Both the position numbers and the translations under genes were made by a program. The notes under the pieces were generated by a model. That model was given only the letters and a program-made list of their open reading frames with translations, had not been told where the DNA came from and did no database searches. DNA of 64,000 nucleotides from Marinobacter gudaonensis (lineage in GTDB: Bacteria; Pseudomonadota; Gammaproteobacteria; Pseudomonadales; Oleiphilaceae): the NCBI RefSeq assembly GCF_900115175.1, contig NZ_FOYV01000001.1, positions 2,666,001 through 2,730,000 on the forward strand, given 5' to 3'. This document shows, piece by piece, positions 25,737 to 33,646 of this stretch (position 1 is its first letter; the number at the start of each line of letters is the position of its first letter).

Positions 25737-26437
25737 TCGAGTCACCCCGTTTCCCCCCGTTACTGACCGGAGAAGTGGTGCCGCCGCACACGGATCCGTT
25801 CGACAAGGCTGTCAGCCGCGCCGTTGCCGGCGTGGATTCCGGTACGGTGTTTTACTCCGAGGCGGTGGATACCCTGCGCGCCGCCCTGGTGCTGGCGCCA
25901 GAGACCCCTCTGGAAGAGGCCATTCAGGCCGTGTATGTGGCACAGATTGGTTTGGCGGAAAGCCTCGGTGCCCTGGCACCGCCCGAAGTGCCGGTGCAGT
26001 TCGAGTGGCCGGATCGCATCAAGGTGAACGGGGCGCTGTGCGGCAGTGTCCGGTTTGCCGCCGACGTGTCCGACCCCAAGGCCATGCCCAACTGGCTGGT
26101 GATCGGCATTGCCGTGCCCTTCACCCACCCGGGCGGGGAGCCTGGCGAAACACCCGACCAGACCTGCCTGTACGAGGAGGGCTGCGTCGAGATAACGCCG
26201 ATGGCGCTGCTGGAGAGCTGGTCCAAGCATACACTTTTGTGGCTCACCTATTTCCTGGACAGCGGGTTTGAGCGGGTGCACAACGAATGGCGCCCGCGTT
26301 GTGACGCCATCGGCAAGCGCATCGAACAGCCCAGAACAGGCCTGTTTGTGGGGTTGGATGAGAAGGGACGTATGCTGGTGCGTCAGGATGTGATGACCGA
26401 AACCGTGAGTTTGATTGAATTTGCCGAGCACCTGTAA
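25733..26437 (+). CDS. DUF4444 / lipoate-biotin ligase-like protein, active site degenerate
   Basis: A 234-residue protein resembling the biotin/lipoate-protein ligase fold with a C-terminal DUF4444 module. The segment FEWPDRIKVNGALCGSVRF (about 90-108) aligns in pattern with the KWPND...GIL core of BirA-type ligases, but the lysine of KWPND is Glu91 here. The GRGR-type adenylate loop expected earlier is also absent, with DSGTVFYS in its place. Ligase activity is therefore doubtful; it may bind rather than transfer a cofactor. The gene overlaps mrp by four bases and is followed by DUF6505. No lipoyl- or biotinyl-domain substrate gene is visible nearby. Confidence 0.75.
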   Translation: MIESPRFPPLLTGEVVPPHTDPFDKAVSRAVAGVDSGTVFYSEAVDTLRAALVLAPETPLEEAIQAVYVAQIGLAESLGALAPPEVPVQFEWPDRIKVNGALCGSVRFAADVSDPKAMPNWLVIGIAVPFTHPGGEPGETPDQTCLYEEGCVEITPMALLESWSKHTLLWLTYFLDSGFERVHNEWRPRCDAIGKRIEQPRTGLFVGLDEKGRMLVRQDVMTETVSLIEFAEHL

Positions 26438-26477
26438 CGAACAGCTATTGGCAAAAACACCTTTTGAGAGAAAGCGT

Positions 26478-26954
26478 ATGAAACTGGCCCGAACCCTTCG
26501 ACTGGATATTTCCGATGAGAACGTCTTCGAGCGGCCGGCCCCCAGCGGCGAGTGGGCCATTTCCGGTGGCTTCGAATTTTCCAACTGGACCGAAGCCGAC
26601 CTGAAAGGGAAAGCCCGCCAGGCGTTTACCAACGGCTGGTACAGCATTGAATCCGGTGGCCGAGCCAGCTTTGTTGGCGTTTGCGATATCACCGAGCCGG
26701 AGCTGGAGCGGCTGCGCCACACCCTGGCGCAGACCTTCGTGGAGATCTACGGCGCCCCGGACATCGAGTCTGCATACCCGGTGGCCTGTGAAGAAATCGA
26801 CCAGATGCGCAGCATGTGCGAGGACTTCGAGGACAATACCCTGCTCATGGTCAGTCGTACCCTGACCGACCTGGGGGTTGAGGAGACCTATCGCTCAAGG
26901 GCGCCGCAGGATGCTTCACTGGAAGCCTTTGCGGTGCACGGCAGCGTGGACTGA
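26478..26954 (+). CDS. DUF6505 family protein
   Basis: A 158-residue cytosolic protein starting MKLARTLRLDISDENVFERPAPSGEWA, the opening I associate with DUF6505. It contains several conserved acidic residues and two cysteines (about 65 and 114). The start at 26478 has GAGAGAAAG upstream. It is the last gene of the rightward FDH accessory operon, 40 bases after the DUF4444 gene, and its stop codon directly abuts the stop codon of convergent moeA with no gap. Its function is unknown; co-occurrence with FDH assembly genes is the only clue. Confidence 0.82.
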   Translation: MKLARTLRLDISDENVFERPAPSGEWAISGGFEFSNWTEADLKGKARQAFTNGWYSIESGGRASFVGVCDITEPELERLRHTLAQTFVEIYGAPDIESAYPVACEEIDQMRSMCEDFEDNTLLMVSRTLTDLGVEETYRSRAPQDASLEAFAVHGSVD

Positions 26955-28202
26955 TTAAAGGCCAAAGCTGCCGTAGGGAATGAAGCGCACGGGAGTGCCT
27001 GGCTCGATCTGCCGGGCGCTTTCGTCCAGTTCAACCAGACCTTCAGACCAGGCAAGACCGGTCACCCGACCGGAGCCCTCCGAGCCAAACACCTCCACCT
27101 GGCCATCCCGAACCCGGGCTCGCAGCATTTCACTGCGCCCGGGTTTCTTGTTCTTGGAGAAGTTGGCCGGCAGTACGTAGGCCTGGGGTTCAAACCATTC
27201 GCCTCCGGCCAACAGCGCCATGGCCGGCGCTGCAAATCGCAGCGCACAGACCCAGGCGGCTACCGGGTTTCCGGGAAGGCCAACCACCGGGGTGCCCCGG
27301 AACATCGCCAGTGCCAGCGGCCGCCCCGGCTTGATGGCGATGCGCCAGTTGCTGATCTCGCCATGGGCTTTGAGGGTTTTCGAGACGTGGTCTTCGTCGC
27401 CAGCGGAGACACCGCCGCTGGTCAGGATCAGGTCGCATTGCTCGGCGCCACGCTCCAGCGCCGCTCTGACGTCTTCAGCCCGGTCCAGCACGTGGCCCAG
27501 GTCGACCAGCTCATAGCCCAGCCGGGTAACGAGGGCGCTCAGCATCGGCCGGTTGGCGTCGTAGATTTGCCAGTCGGTTACCTCAGCGCCGACCGGTTTG
27601 ACTTCATCACCGGTGGACAGGACGCCCACGCGCAGGCGCTGGAATACATCCACCGAGGCCACGCCAACGCTGGCCAGCACTGAAATCTGTGTGGGTGTCA
27701 GCCGGGTGCCGGCAGTCAGGATGTGATCCTCTGCCCGGATATCCTCGCCGGCCTTACGGGCATTGGCCCCCTGTTTCAGGGTGCCGTTCAGGTGCAACTG
27801 GCCATCGACCACCTCGCAGTCTTCTTCCAGAACCACGGTATCGGTACCCGCCGGCATTACCGCTCCGGTGAGAATCCGGATGGCATGGCCCTGCGGAACC
27901 GTACCCTGGTAGGGCTCGCCGGCAGCACTGCGGCCATCCACCAGCGGCAGTGTGCAGGGTACGTCGGTCAGTGGTCCGGCCAGGGCGTAGCCATCGACGG
28001 CGGAGTTGGTGCTGGGGGGGTGAGCCCGAGGCGCCAGCACGTCGCTCGCCAGAATGCGGCCATTCACCTCGGAAAGGGGCACAGCGCGGTCGACATCCAC
28101 CACCGGATGCAGACGTGAGTGCAAGCGCTCCAGCGCTTCTTCAACCGGTGTCCAGTTCACCCCGGGGGGCAAGGCAAAGCAGTCGTTGCGAAGGGGTTTC
28201 AT
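26955..28202 (-). CDS. moeA: Molybdopterin molybdotransferase MoeA
   Basis: A 415-residue cytosolic enzyme that inserts molybdate (or tungstate) into adenylylated molybdopterin. Recognisable segments are NSAVDGYAL (about 66-74), the TGDEV motif near 210, the LTSGGVSAGDEDHV MPT-binding motif near 270, and VVGLPGNPVA near 315. The length is that of E. coli MoeA. It is the last gene of fdhD-mobA-mobB-moeA, overlapping mobB by four bases, which ties general cofactor synthesis to FDH maturation. Confidence 0.95.
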   Translation of the reverse strand: MKPLRNDCFALPPGVNWTPVEEALERLHSRLHPVVDVDRAVPLSEVNGRILASDVLAPRAHPPSTNSAVDGYALAGPLTDVPCTLPLVDGRSAAGEPYQGTVPQGHAIRILTGAVMPAGTDTVVLEEDCEVVDGQLHLNGTLKQGANARKAGEDIRAEDHILTAGTRLTPTQISVLASVGVASVDVFQRLRVGVLSTGDEVKPVGAEVTDWQIYDANRPMLSALVTRLGYELVDLGHVLDRAEDVRAALERGAEQCDLILTSGGVSAGDEDHVSKTLKAHGEISNWRIAIKPGRPLALAMFRGTPVVGLPGNPVAAWVCALRFAAPAMALLAGGEWFEPQAYVLPANFSKNKKPGRSEMLRARVRDGQVEVFGSEGSGRVTGLAWSEGLVELDESARQIEPGTPVRFIPYGSFGL

Positions 28203-28705
28203 GACTCTCTCGCTGATGGCGGAACGTTCTCAATAATAAAGTCGGCCATGCCGGTGATGTCATTGACATCGAACAACGGTCCCTGGAAATCCGCATCGTA
28301 ATCTGAGGCCACGGCGATAATGTTGGCATCTTCCCGGTACAGCGGGGCGCGCGCGGTATCCTTTCTGTGTACTTCGATCTTCGGGTGGTCGTGGGTTTTG
28401 TAGCCTTCCACCACCACCCAGTCGCAGGGTGAAAGCCTGGCCAGTAGTTCTTCCAGAGCGGGTTCGGCGGCCTCCCGCAACTCGTGCATGATGGCAAAGC
28501 GCTGACCACCGGCGAGGATGACCTCGCGGGCGCCGGCTTCCCGGTGCTTGTAGCTGTCGGTGCCGGGCTGGTCGATATCCACCTGATGATGGGCATGTTT
28601 GATTGAGCTGACCTTCAGGCCACGGTGGGACAGCTCACGAATGAGTGCGCTGGCCAGGGTCGTCTTGCCGGAATTTTTCCAGCCCACAATACCGATGATG
28701 TTCAC
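28199..28705 (-). CDS. mobB: Molybdopterin-guanine dinucleotide biosynthesis adaptor MobB
   Basis: A 168-residue P-loop GTPase partner of MobA in forming the guanine-dinucleotide cofactor. The Walker A motif is GWKNSGKTTLA at residues 8-18, followed by the MobB signature SIKHAHHQVDIDQPGTDSYK-type residues at 37-56. The GTG at 28705 is chosen as start because it overlaps the mobA stop codon in a GTGA arrangement and homology (NIIGIVGWKN) begins there. It is translationally coupled to mobA and to moeA. Confidence 0.94.
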   Translation of the reverse strand: MNIIGIVGWKNSGKTTLASALIRELSHRGLKVSSIKHAHHQVDIDQPGTDSYKHREAGAREVILAGGQRFAIMHELREAAEPALEELLARLSPCDWVVVEGYKTHDHPKIEVHRKDTARAPLYREDANIIAVASDYDADFQGPLFDVNDITGMADFIIENVPPSARES

Positions 28706-29289
28706 GTCAGGTTCTGCTCCGCCCAGGCGAGATCGTCCGGGGTGTTGATGTTGAAAAAGTCGTTGTCGTCGAAAATGACCAGGGTTTCGCCCTTTGCCTG
28801 AGTCCATTGGCGGATCTTTCGCACGCCGTCATTCAGGGCCGCCCGCAGGTCGTGGCGTAGCGCCACCGGCCAGCGGCCAAACGTAGGCTGGGGCAAACGG
28901 CCACGGTCCGGATCGGGCGTTGCGGCCAGCGCGATGGGTGTATCGGCCTGGCCGAGGCGTTCAACCAGGTCCAGTGGAAACGAGGGTGTATCGGCGGCCA
29001 CGCTGATCAGCCACTCATAGCCCTGCTCGGCTGCCCAGTCCATGCCGGCCAGCACGCCGGCCAGGGGGCCGGGGAAATCCCCGATCGAGTCAGGCACGAC
29101 CGGCAATCCCAGGTCACTGAACCGGCTCAAATCGCCGTTTGCGTTCAGCACAACGGCGTCCACCTGGGGCGTGATCCGGTCTATCACCCGTTGGATCAGC
29201 GACTGGTCGCCCAGCATCAGACGGCCCTTGTCGCCACCGCCCATGCGGGTCGCCTGCCCGCCGGCCAGAATCACCGCGCATTGCTTCAT
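28702..29289 (-). CDS. mobA: Molybdenum cofactor guanylyltransferase MobA
   Basis: A 195-residue enzyme that transfers GMP from GTP to molybdopterin, producing the bis-MGD required by FdhA. The nucleotide-binding signature LAGGQATRMGGGDKG is at residues 9-23, and the metal-binding aspartate is probably in SVAADTPSFP near residue 98. The gene starts 12 bases after fdhD and is coupled to mobB. The product fits the cofactor need of the neighbouring enzyme. Confidence 0.95.
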   Translation of the reverse strand: MKQCAVILAGGQATRMGGGDKGRLMLGDQSLIQRVIDRITPQVDAVVLNANGDLSRFSDLGLPVVPDSIGDFPGPLAGVLAGMDWAAEQGYEWLISVAADTPSFPLDLVERLGQADTPIALAATPDPDRGRLPQPTFGRWPVALRHDLRAALNDGVRKIRQWTQAKGETLVIFDDNDFFNINTPDDLAWAEQNLT

Positions 29290-29301
29290 TGGTTGCCTCC
29301 G

Positions 29302-30171
29302 TCAGTCGTCCCGAGCGCCCTTGCGGCGCATTTTCTTGTCCTCTTCGGGCACCTGTGACAGGTCCTGGTCGTACACCAGCCGATGCTGACCACTGAGGCA
29401 GGTGAACTTCCGGCCGCGCATGCGCCCGATCAGGGTCAGCCCCACCTGGCGGGCAATGTCCACGCCCCAGGCGGTGAACCCCGAGCGGCTGATCAAGGTG
29501 GGGATGCCCATCAGGGAGGTCTTGATCACCATTTCCGAGGTCAGGCGGCCGGTGGTGTAAAGCACCTTGTCTTCGGGCGAAATGTTGTTCTGGTGCATCC
29601 AGCCGGCGATCTTGTCCACCGCATTGTGGCGCCCGACATCCTCCATGTAGGCCAGGATCTTACGGCCCTGGCAGAGTGCGGTGCCGTGGATGGCGCCGGT
29701 CTCCATGTACAGGCTGGGGGTGTGGTTGATCTGGAACGACAGATCGTAAAAGGTGCTGGTGTGTACCGGAGTATCCGGCAGTTCCAGCCCCTCCAGGCCC
29801 GCCATCATGTCACCAAACACCGTGCCCACGGCACAACCTGAGGTGCGTGTTTTCTTCTCCAGCTTGTCCTCGACATTGGTCATGCCGGCGGTTCTGACTA
29901 CCGCCACTTCCAATTCTTCGTCGTAGTCGATGCCGGTGACCTCATCCCGAGATGTCAGCATGCCCTGGTTCAGGAGAAACCCCAGCGCCAGGTATTCCGG
30001 GTGGTCGCCGATGGTCATGGCGGTCACGATTTCCTGGCTGTTCAGGTAGATGGTCAAGGGGCGTTCTTCGATCACGCTGATCGATTTCGGTTGGCCGGTT
30101 TCGTCAACACCCTCTACGGCGCGGGACAGGCGGGGATCTTTCGGGTCTGGGAGTATGGGATCCATCGTCAT
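29302..30171 (-). CDS. fdhD: Formate dehydrogenase accessory sulfurtransferase FdhD
   Basis: A 289-residue protein that carries sulfane sulfur from a cysteine desulfurase to bis-MGD, needed for active FDH. The family core is clear: FLLNQG near 66-71, the catalytic loop KTRTSGCAVGTVFGD with Cys113, then AYMEDVGRHNAVDKIAG and TTGRLTSEMVIK. E. coli FdhD has a Cys-x-x-Cys in that loop; here only the first cysteine is present (C-A-V-G). This is seen in other functional-looking FdhD proteins, so loss of function is not implied. It leads the cofactor operon; the start context is weak and a second ATG two codons later is possible. Confidence 0.95.
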   Translation of the reverse strand: MTMDPILPDPKDPRLSRAVEGVDETGQPKSISVIEERPLTIYLNSQEIVTAMTIGDHPEYLALGFLLNQGMLTSRDEVTGIDYDEELEVAVVRTAGMTNVEDKLEKKTRTSGCAVGTVFGDMMAGLEGLELPDTPVHTSTFYDLSFQINHTPSLYMETGAIHGTALCQGRKILAYMEDVGRHNAVDKIAGWMHQNNISPEDKVLYTTGRLTSEMVIKTSLMGIPTLISRSGFTAWGVDIARQVGLTLIGRMRGRKFTCLSGQHRLVYDQDLSQVPEEDKKMRRKGARDD

Positions 30172-30273
30172 TTTTGTTGTGGCCGTTCCGGAATGTTTCA
30201 GAGTGGGTTATCTACGGAGATTGCCAGAGATTAGCCTATTTGGCGTTTGGGAAAAACAGCGGTTGATCAAGCA

Positions 30274-30298
30274 TAAAAAAACCCGGCCGGGGCCGGGC
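30274..30298 (-). terminator. Rho-independent terminator of the tup operon
   Basis: On the minus strand a GC-only hairpin (CCCGG...CCGGG, extendable inward) is followed by seven T residues, 20 bases after the tupA stop codon. It separates tupBCA from the downstream fdhD operon. Confidence 0.85.
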
Positions 30299-30317
30299 TC
30301 TCGTCGAGACGGGATGG

Positions 30318-31130
30318 TTACTTCGCGTTCGGGAAGAACAACTGCTGTCCGTTCACCTTGAAGTCGGCAATGGCCTGCTGGCCTGCCTCCGAAATCAGCC
30401 AGTTGTGCCATTGTTCCGCGAGGTCATGCTTGGGCCCCGGGTGCTTTTCCTTTGTCAGAAGGAGGCTGCCATACTGGTTGAACATGGCGGGATCGCCGGC
30501 ATAGAGCAGCTGGAGATTCTGCGGATTCTTGAAGGCCACCCAGGTGGCTCTGTCAGACATCACGTAGGCATCCATGGCAGCGGCCGTGTTAAGGGTGGCG
30601 CCCATGCCGCTGCCCAATTCGCGGTGCCAGTCGCCGCTCGGTACCACTCCGGCATTCTCCCACAGACGCAGTTCGGCCCGGTTGGTGCCGCTGTCATCAC
30701 CGCGGGACGCAAAGGGCGCTTCCGCCTCGGCGATGGCTGCGAAGGCCTCGGCGGCACTCTGTGCGTCGCTGATGCCGGCGGGATCCTCAGACGGTCCAAT
30801 CAGTACAAAATCGTTGTACATGACATCGGCGCGCTCAGTGGCAAAACCGTTCTCGACAAAGCGTTTCTCGCCGGCGGTGTCGTGGACCAGAAGGCTGTCA
30901 GCATCGCCCCGACGCGCGATTTCAAAGGCCTGCCCGGTACCGACGGCAACGACGCGGACATCAATGCCGGTGGCCTCTTTGAACTTCGGAATGATGGCGT
31001 CAAACAGTCCGGAATTCTGGGTCGAGGTCGTCGAAGCCAGGGTAATATACTCCTCCACCTGGGCGCTCAGGGGCTGGCCCAGGCTCAGGGTCGCTACGCA
31101 GGCCAGTATCAGATTCAATGCTCTCTTCAT
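30318..31130 (-). CDS. tupA: Tungstate ABC transporter substrate-binding protein TupA
   Basis: A 270-residue periplasmic oxyanion-binding protein with a signal peptide (about 1-23, ending PLSAQ). The binding motif typical of TupA, TTSTQNSGLFDAI, is at about 33-45, and a GDDSGTNRAEL segment follows near 142-152. These features separate TupA from ModA, which binds both molybdate and tungstate. It is the last gene of tupB-tupC-tupA, 32 bases after tupC. Tungstate preference is a family property, not shown by the sequence itself. Confidence 0.92.
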   Translation of the reverse strand: MKRALNLILACVATLSLGQPLSAQVEEYITLASTTSTQNSGLFDAIIPKFKEATGIDVRVVAVGTGQAFEIARRGDADSLLVHDTAGEKRFVENGFATERADVMYNDFVLIGPSEDPAGISDAQSAAEAFAAIAEAEAPFASRGDDSGTNRAELRLWENAGVVPSGDWHRELGSGMGATLNTAAAMDAYVMSDRATWVAFKNPQNLQLLYAGDPAMFNQYGSLLLTKEKHPGPKHDLAEQWHNWLISEAGQQAIADFKVNGQQLFFPNAK

Positions 31131-31162
31131 CCTGTTTTCTCCTGTCGTGGGTTCAAGCTGGA

Positions 31163-31906
31163 CTAGTCAACCAGTTCTCCGGAAAGGTAGGCCCGACCCT
31201 CGCGGGACGCGGGCGATTGGAAAAACGTCTGTGCGGGTGTGTGCTCGCGGACCTGCCCGCCGGAGAGGAACAGCACATCGCTGGCCAGTCGTCGTGCCTG
31301 GTGAAGGTCGTGGGTGGTCATCACGATGCGGGTGCCCTGGTTGTGGAATTCCAGTACCGAAGCTTCAACGGCCTTAATGGCGGCGGGGTCGAGCGCGGAG
31401 GTGGGCTCGTCCAGGAACAGGACTTGCGGGCGGAGTACCCAGGCGCGGGCCAGGGCAAGCCGCTGCTGCTCACCGCCGGACAGTACTCGTGCGGGGGTGT
31501 GGGCGCGGGCGGTGAGACCGAACCGTTCGAGCGCCTCCGCCACCAGCTTGGTGCGAGTTCTGCGCGCCGCGTTGTTTACCGCCAGGGCATGGACCAGATT
31601 GGCCATGGCCGAACGGCGCAGCAGCACCGGCTGCTGGAACACCATGGCCTGCCTCGGGCGAATGCCGGTAGACCAGGATACCTGGCCCAAGGTGGGGGTG
31701 AGCAGGCCGTGAGCCAATCGGAGCAGGAGGCTTTTTCCGGCGCCGTTGGGGCCCATGACCAGGGTGGGGCCGGCGCCGTCGAGCACAAACGAGCAGGGGC
31801 CCAGAAGCGTTTTTTCCTGGTGGCTGAAGGTCACCTTGTCAAAGTGCAGGGCGGGCGCAGGGGATAGTAGCGTGGCCGCGGTGAAAAGCCCGTTGAGGGA
31901 GGTCAT
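31163..31906 (-). CDS. tupC: Tungstate ABC transporter ATPase TupC
   Basis: A 247-residue ABC ATPase powering TupB. Walker A is GPNGAGKSLLLR (about 54-65), the Q-loop is at QQPVLL, the signature is LSGGEQQRLALARA (about 134-147), and Walker B is VLFLDEPTSALD (about 153-164). It overlaps the tupB stop by four bases (ATGA), so the permease and ATPase are co-translated. Confidence 0.93.
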   Translation of the reverse strand: MTSLNGLFTAATLLSPAPALHFDKVTFSHQEKTLLGPCSFVLDGAGPTLVMGPNGAGKSLLLRLAHGLLTPTLGQVSWSTGIRPRQAMVFQQPVLLRRSAMANLVHALAVNNAARRTRTKLVAEALERFGLTARAHTPARVLSGGEQQRLALARAWVLRPQVLFLDEPTSALDPAAIKAVEASVLEFHNQGTRIVMTTHDLHQARRLASDVLFLSGGQVREHTPAQTFFQSPASREGRAYLSGELVD

Positions 31907-32604
31907 CCTGCGCGCCTCCTCGCTGTCTCGCCCACCAGATAGACGGTGGCGTTAATCAGCATAACCAGTGTCAGCAGGACAATGCCGAGCCCCAGGGCCA
32001 GGGGCAGGTTGCCCTTGCCGGTCTCCAGTACGATGGCGGTGGTCATCACCCGGGTAATGCCGTCGATGTTGCCACCGACCATCATGACGGCGCCCACCTC
32101 GGCACTGGCGCGCCCGAACCCGGCGAGCAGTATCGTCAGCAAGGCAAAACGGGCGTCCCAGAGCAGCGTTGGCATCATGCGCAGGCGAGACATGCCGAGA
32201 GACACCAGTTGCTCCCGATACTCGCCCAGAAGCTCCTCCACTTTCTGCCTGGAGAGAGCGGCCAGAATGGGCAGGACCAGCACGACCTGGGCGATGACCA
32301 TGGCGCCGGGTGTGAACAGCAGCCCGAACTCGCCCAGTGGCCCGGCCCGGGACAGCAGCAGGTACACCATCAGGCCGGCAACGACTGGCGGCAACCCCAT
32401 CAGGGCGTTGAGCACCACCACGACGCCGCCGCGCCCCGGAAATCGCCATAGCGCCACGGCCGCGCCGAGGGGAAACCCCAGCACAGCTGCAATCACGACG
32501 GCCATCAGCGAGACCTGCAAAGACAGTCCCACAATCTGGAGCAGTGACGAATCTAGATTCAACAGTAGCGAGAGTGCTACATAAAACGCATTATTATTGT
32601 CCAC
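31903..32604 (-). CDS. tupB: Tungstate ABC transporter permease TupB
   Basis: A 233-residue inner-membrane permease with about five to six transmembrane helices and the binding-protein-dependent permease loop (GRASAEVGAVMMVGGNIDG, about 162-180). The GTG start at 32604 has GAGGAG 8 bases upstream. It is the first gene of the tup operon and faces the COG1910-type regulator across a 117-base region containing a 30-bp inverted repeat. Confidence 0.92.
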   Translation of the reverse strand: MDNNNAFYVALSLLLNLDSSLLQIVGLSLQVSLMAVVIAAVLGFPLGAAVALWRFPGRGGVVVVLNALMGLPPVVAGLMVYLLLSRAGPLGEFGLLFTPGAMVIAQVVLVLPILAALSRQKVEELLGEYREQLVSLGMSRLRMMPTLLWDARFALLTILLAGFGRASAEVGAVMMVGGNIDGITRVMTTAIVLETGKGNLPLALGLGIVLLTLVMLINATVYLVGETARRRAG

Positions 32605-32639
32605 AACCGCGTCTCCTCACCGTTGAGCATCCTGGCGCT

Positions 32640-32669
32640 TTTCACTACGCTTTGCACAGCGTTGTGAAA
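32640..32669. promoter_or_regulatory. Candidate operator between tupBCA and its regulator
   Basis: An inverted repeat with 12-base arms (TTTCACTACGCT and AGCGTTGTGAAA, 11 of 12 pairs complementary) and a 6-base spacer sits midway between two divergent operons. Its size fits a dimeric regulator site. The neighbouring HTH-COG1910 protein is the likely binder. It does not resemble the E. coli ModE box. Confidence 0.65.
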
Positions 32670-32721
32670 TTAATGCAGTCAAAAACAGTCATACGCCTAT
32701 CGCAGACCCCAGGAGAAGCCC

Positions 32722-33606
32722 ATGCCCCTTCCCGCCTACCTCACCACGGCCGAAGCCGCCGAGTACCTCCGTCTGAAGGAGCGCAAGGTGTACGATCTGG
32801 TCAGCCAGGGCGTGATTCCGTGCGTGCGGGTAACCGGTAAGCTGTTGTTCCCTCGCCAGCGTATAGACCTGTGGCTGATGAACCACCTGGAGGGCGACGA
32901 CGCCGTGAGCTCGCCAACCCCGCAGGTGCTGGCGGGCAGCCAGGATCCGCTGCTGGAGTGGGCGGTGAAAGAGAGCGGCGCCGAGCTGGCGCTGCTGTGC
33001 CAGGGCAGTGGCGACGGTGTCCAGCGGCTGGTGGATGGCCGGGCGATGCTGGCGGGCGTGCATATCTGGCACGCGGACAGCCAGAGCTACAACGATCCTG
33101 CCACCCTCGGCCTGAGTGGTATGCGGGACCTGGTGCTGATTCGTTGGGCCAGGCGCCAGCAGGGGCTGTTGCTGGCGGCGGACAACCCCCTCGGGCTGGC
33201 CCGGATTGAAGACCTTGCCCGCCCCGGTATCCGGCTGGCTCACCGCCAGCCCGACGCCGGCGTGAGCCATTTGCTGCAGGGGCTGCTTGCGCGCCACCGG
33301 ATTGATGCCCGGCAACTGGATTGGGCAGTGCATCCATCGCTCAGCGAGGACGACCTTGCCTTGGCCATCCGCCAGGGCGAAGCCGATGTGGGCGTGGGTA
33401 TTGAAGCGGCGGCCCGGCGCCAGGGATTGGCGTTCATTCCCCTGCAACAGGAGCATTTTGATGTGGCCATGCGCCGGCGCCATTACTTTGAGCCGGCCAT
33501 GCAACGCCTGCTGGGGTTTGTAGGCAGCGAACGATTTGTTCAGCGCGCCGAGGCGTTAGGGGGGTATGATATAAGTGAGCTTGGCAAAGTTGTGTACAAC
33601 GCTTGA
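32722..33606 (+). CDS. Excisionase-type HTH regulator with oxyanion-binding-like domain (COG1910)
   Basis: A 294-residue regulator with a MerR/excisionase-type helix-turn-helix at about 5-58 (LTTAEAAEYLRLKERKVYDLV) joined to a PBP-like domain (about 75-290) of the kind classed as molybdate-binding-domain COG1910. There is no signal peptide, so the binding domain acts in the cytosol. The fusion and its place between tup genes and a MOT1-type transporter suggest it senses tungstate or molybdate and controls both operons. AGGAGAA precedes the ATG. The ligand and the direction of control are inferred. Confidence 0.85.
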   Translation: MPLPAYLTTAEAAEYLRLKERKVYDLVSQGVIPCVRVTGKLLFPRQRIDLWLMNHLEGDDAVSSPTPQVLAGSQDPLLEWAVKESGAELALLCQGSGDGVQRLVDGRAMLAGVHIWHADSQSYNDPATLGLSGMRDLVLIRWARRQQGLLLAADNPLGLARIEDLARPGIRLAHRQPDAGVSHLLQGLLARHRIDARQLDWAVHPSLSEDDLALAIRQGEADVGVGIEAAARRQGLAFIPLQQEHFDVAMRRRHYFEPAMQRLLGFVGSERFVQRAEALGGYDISELGKVVYNA

Positions 33607-33646
33607 ACGACAACAATAAAAAGACCGTTAAGGCAGGAGCCCTCTG

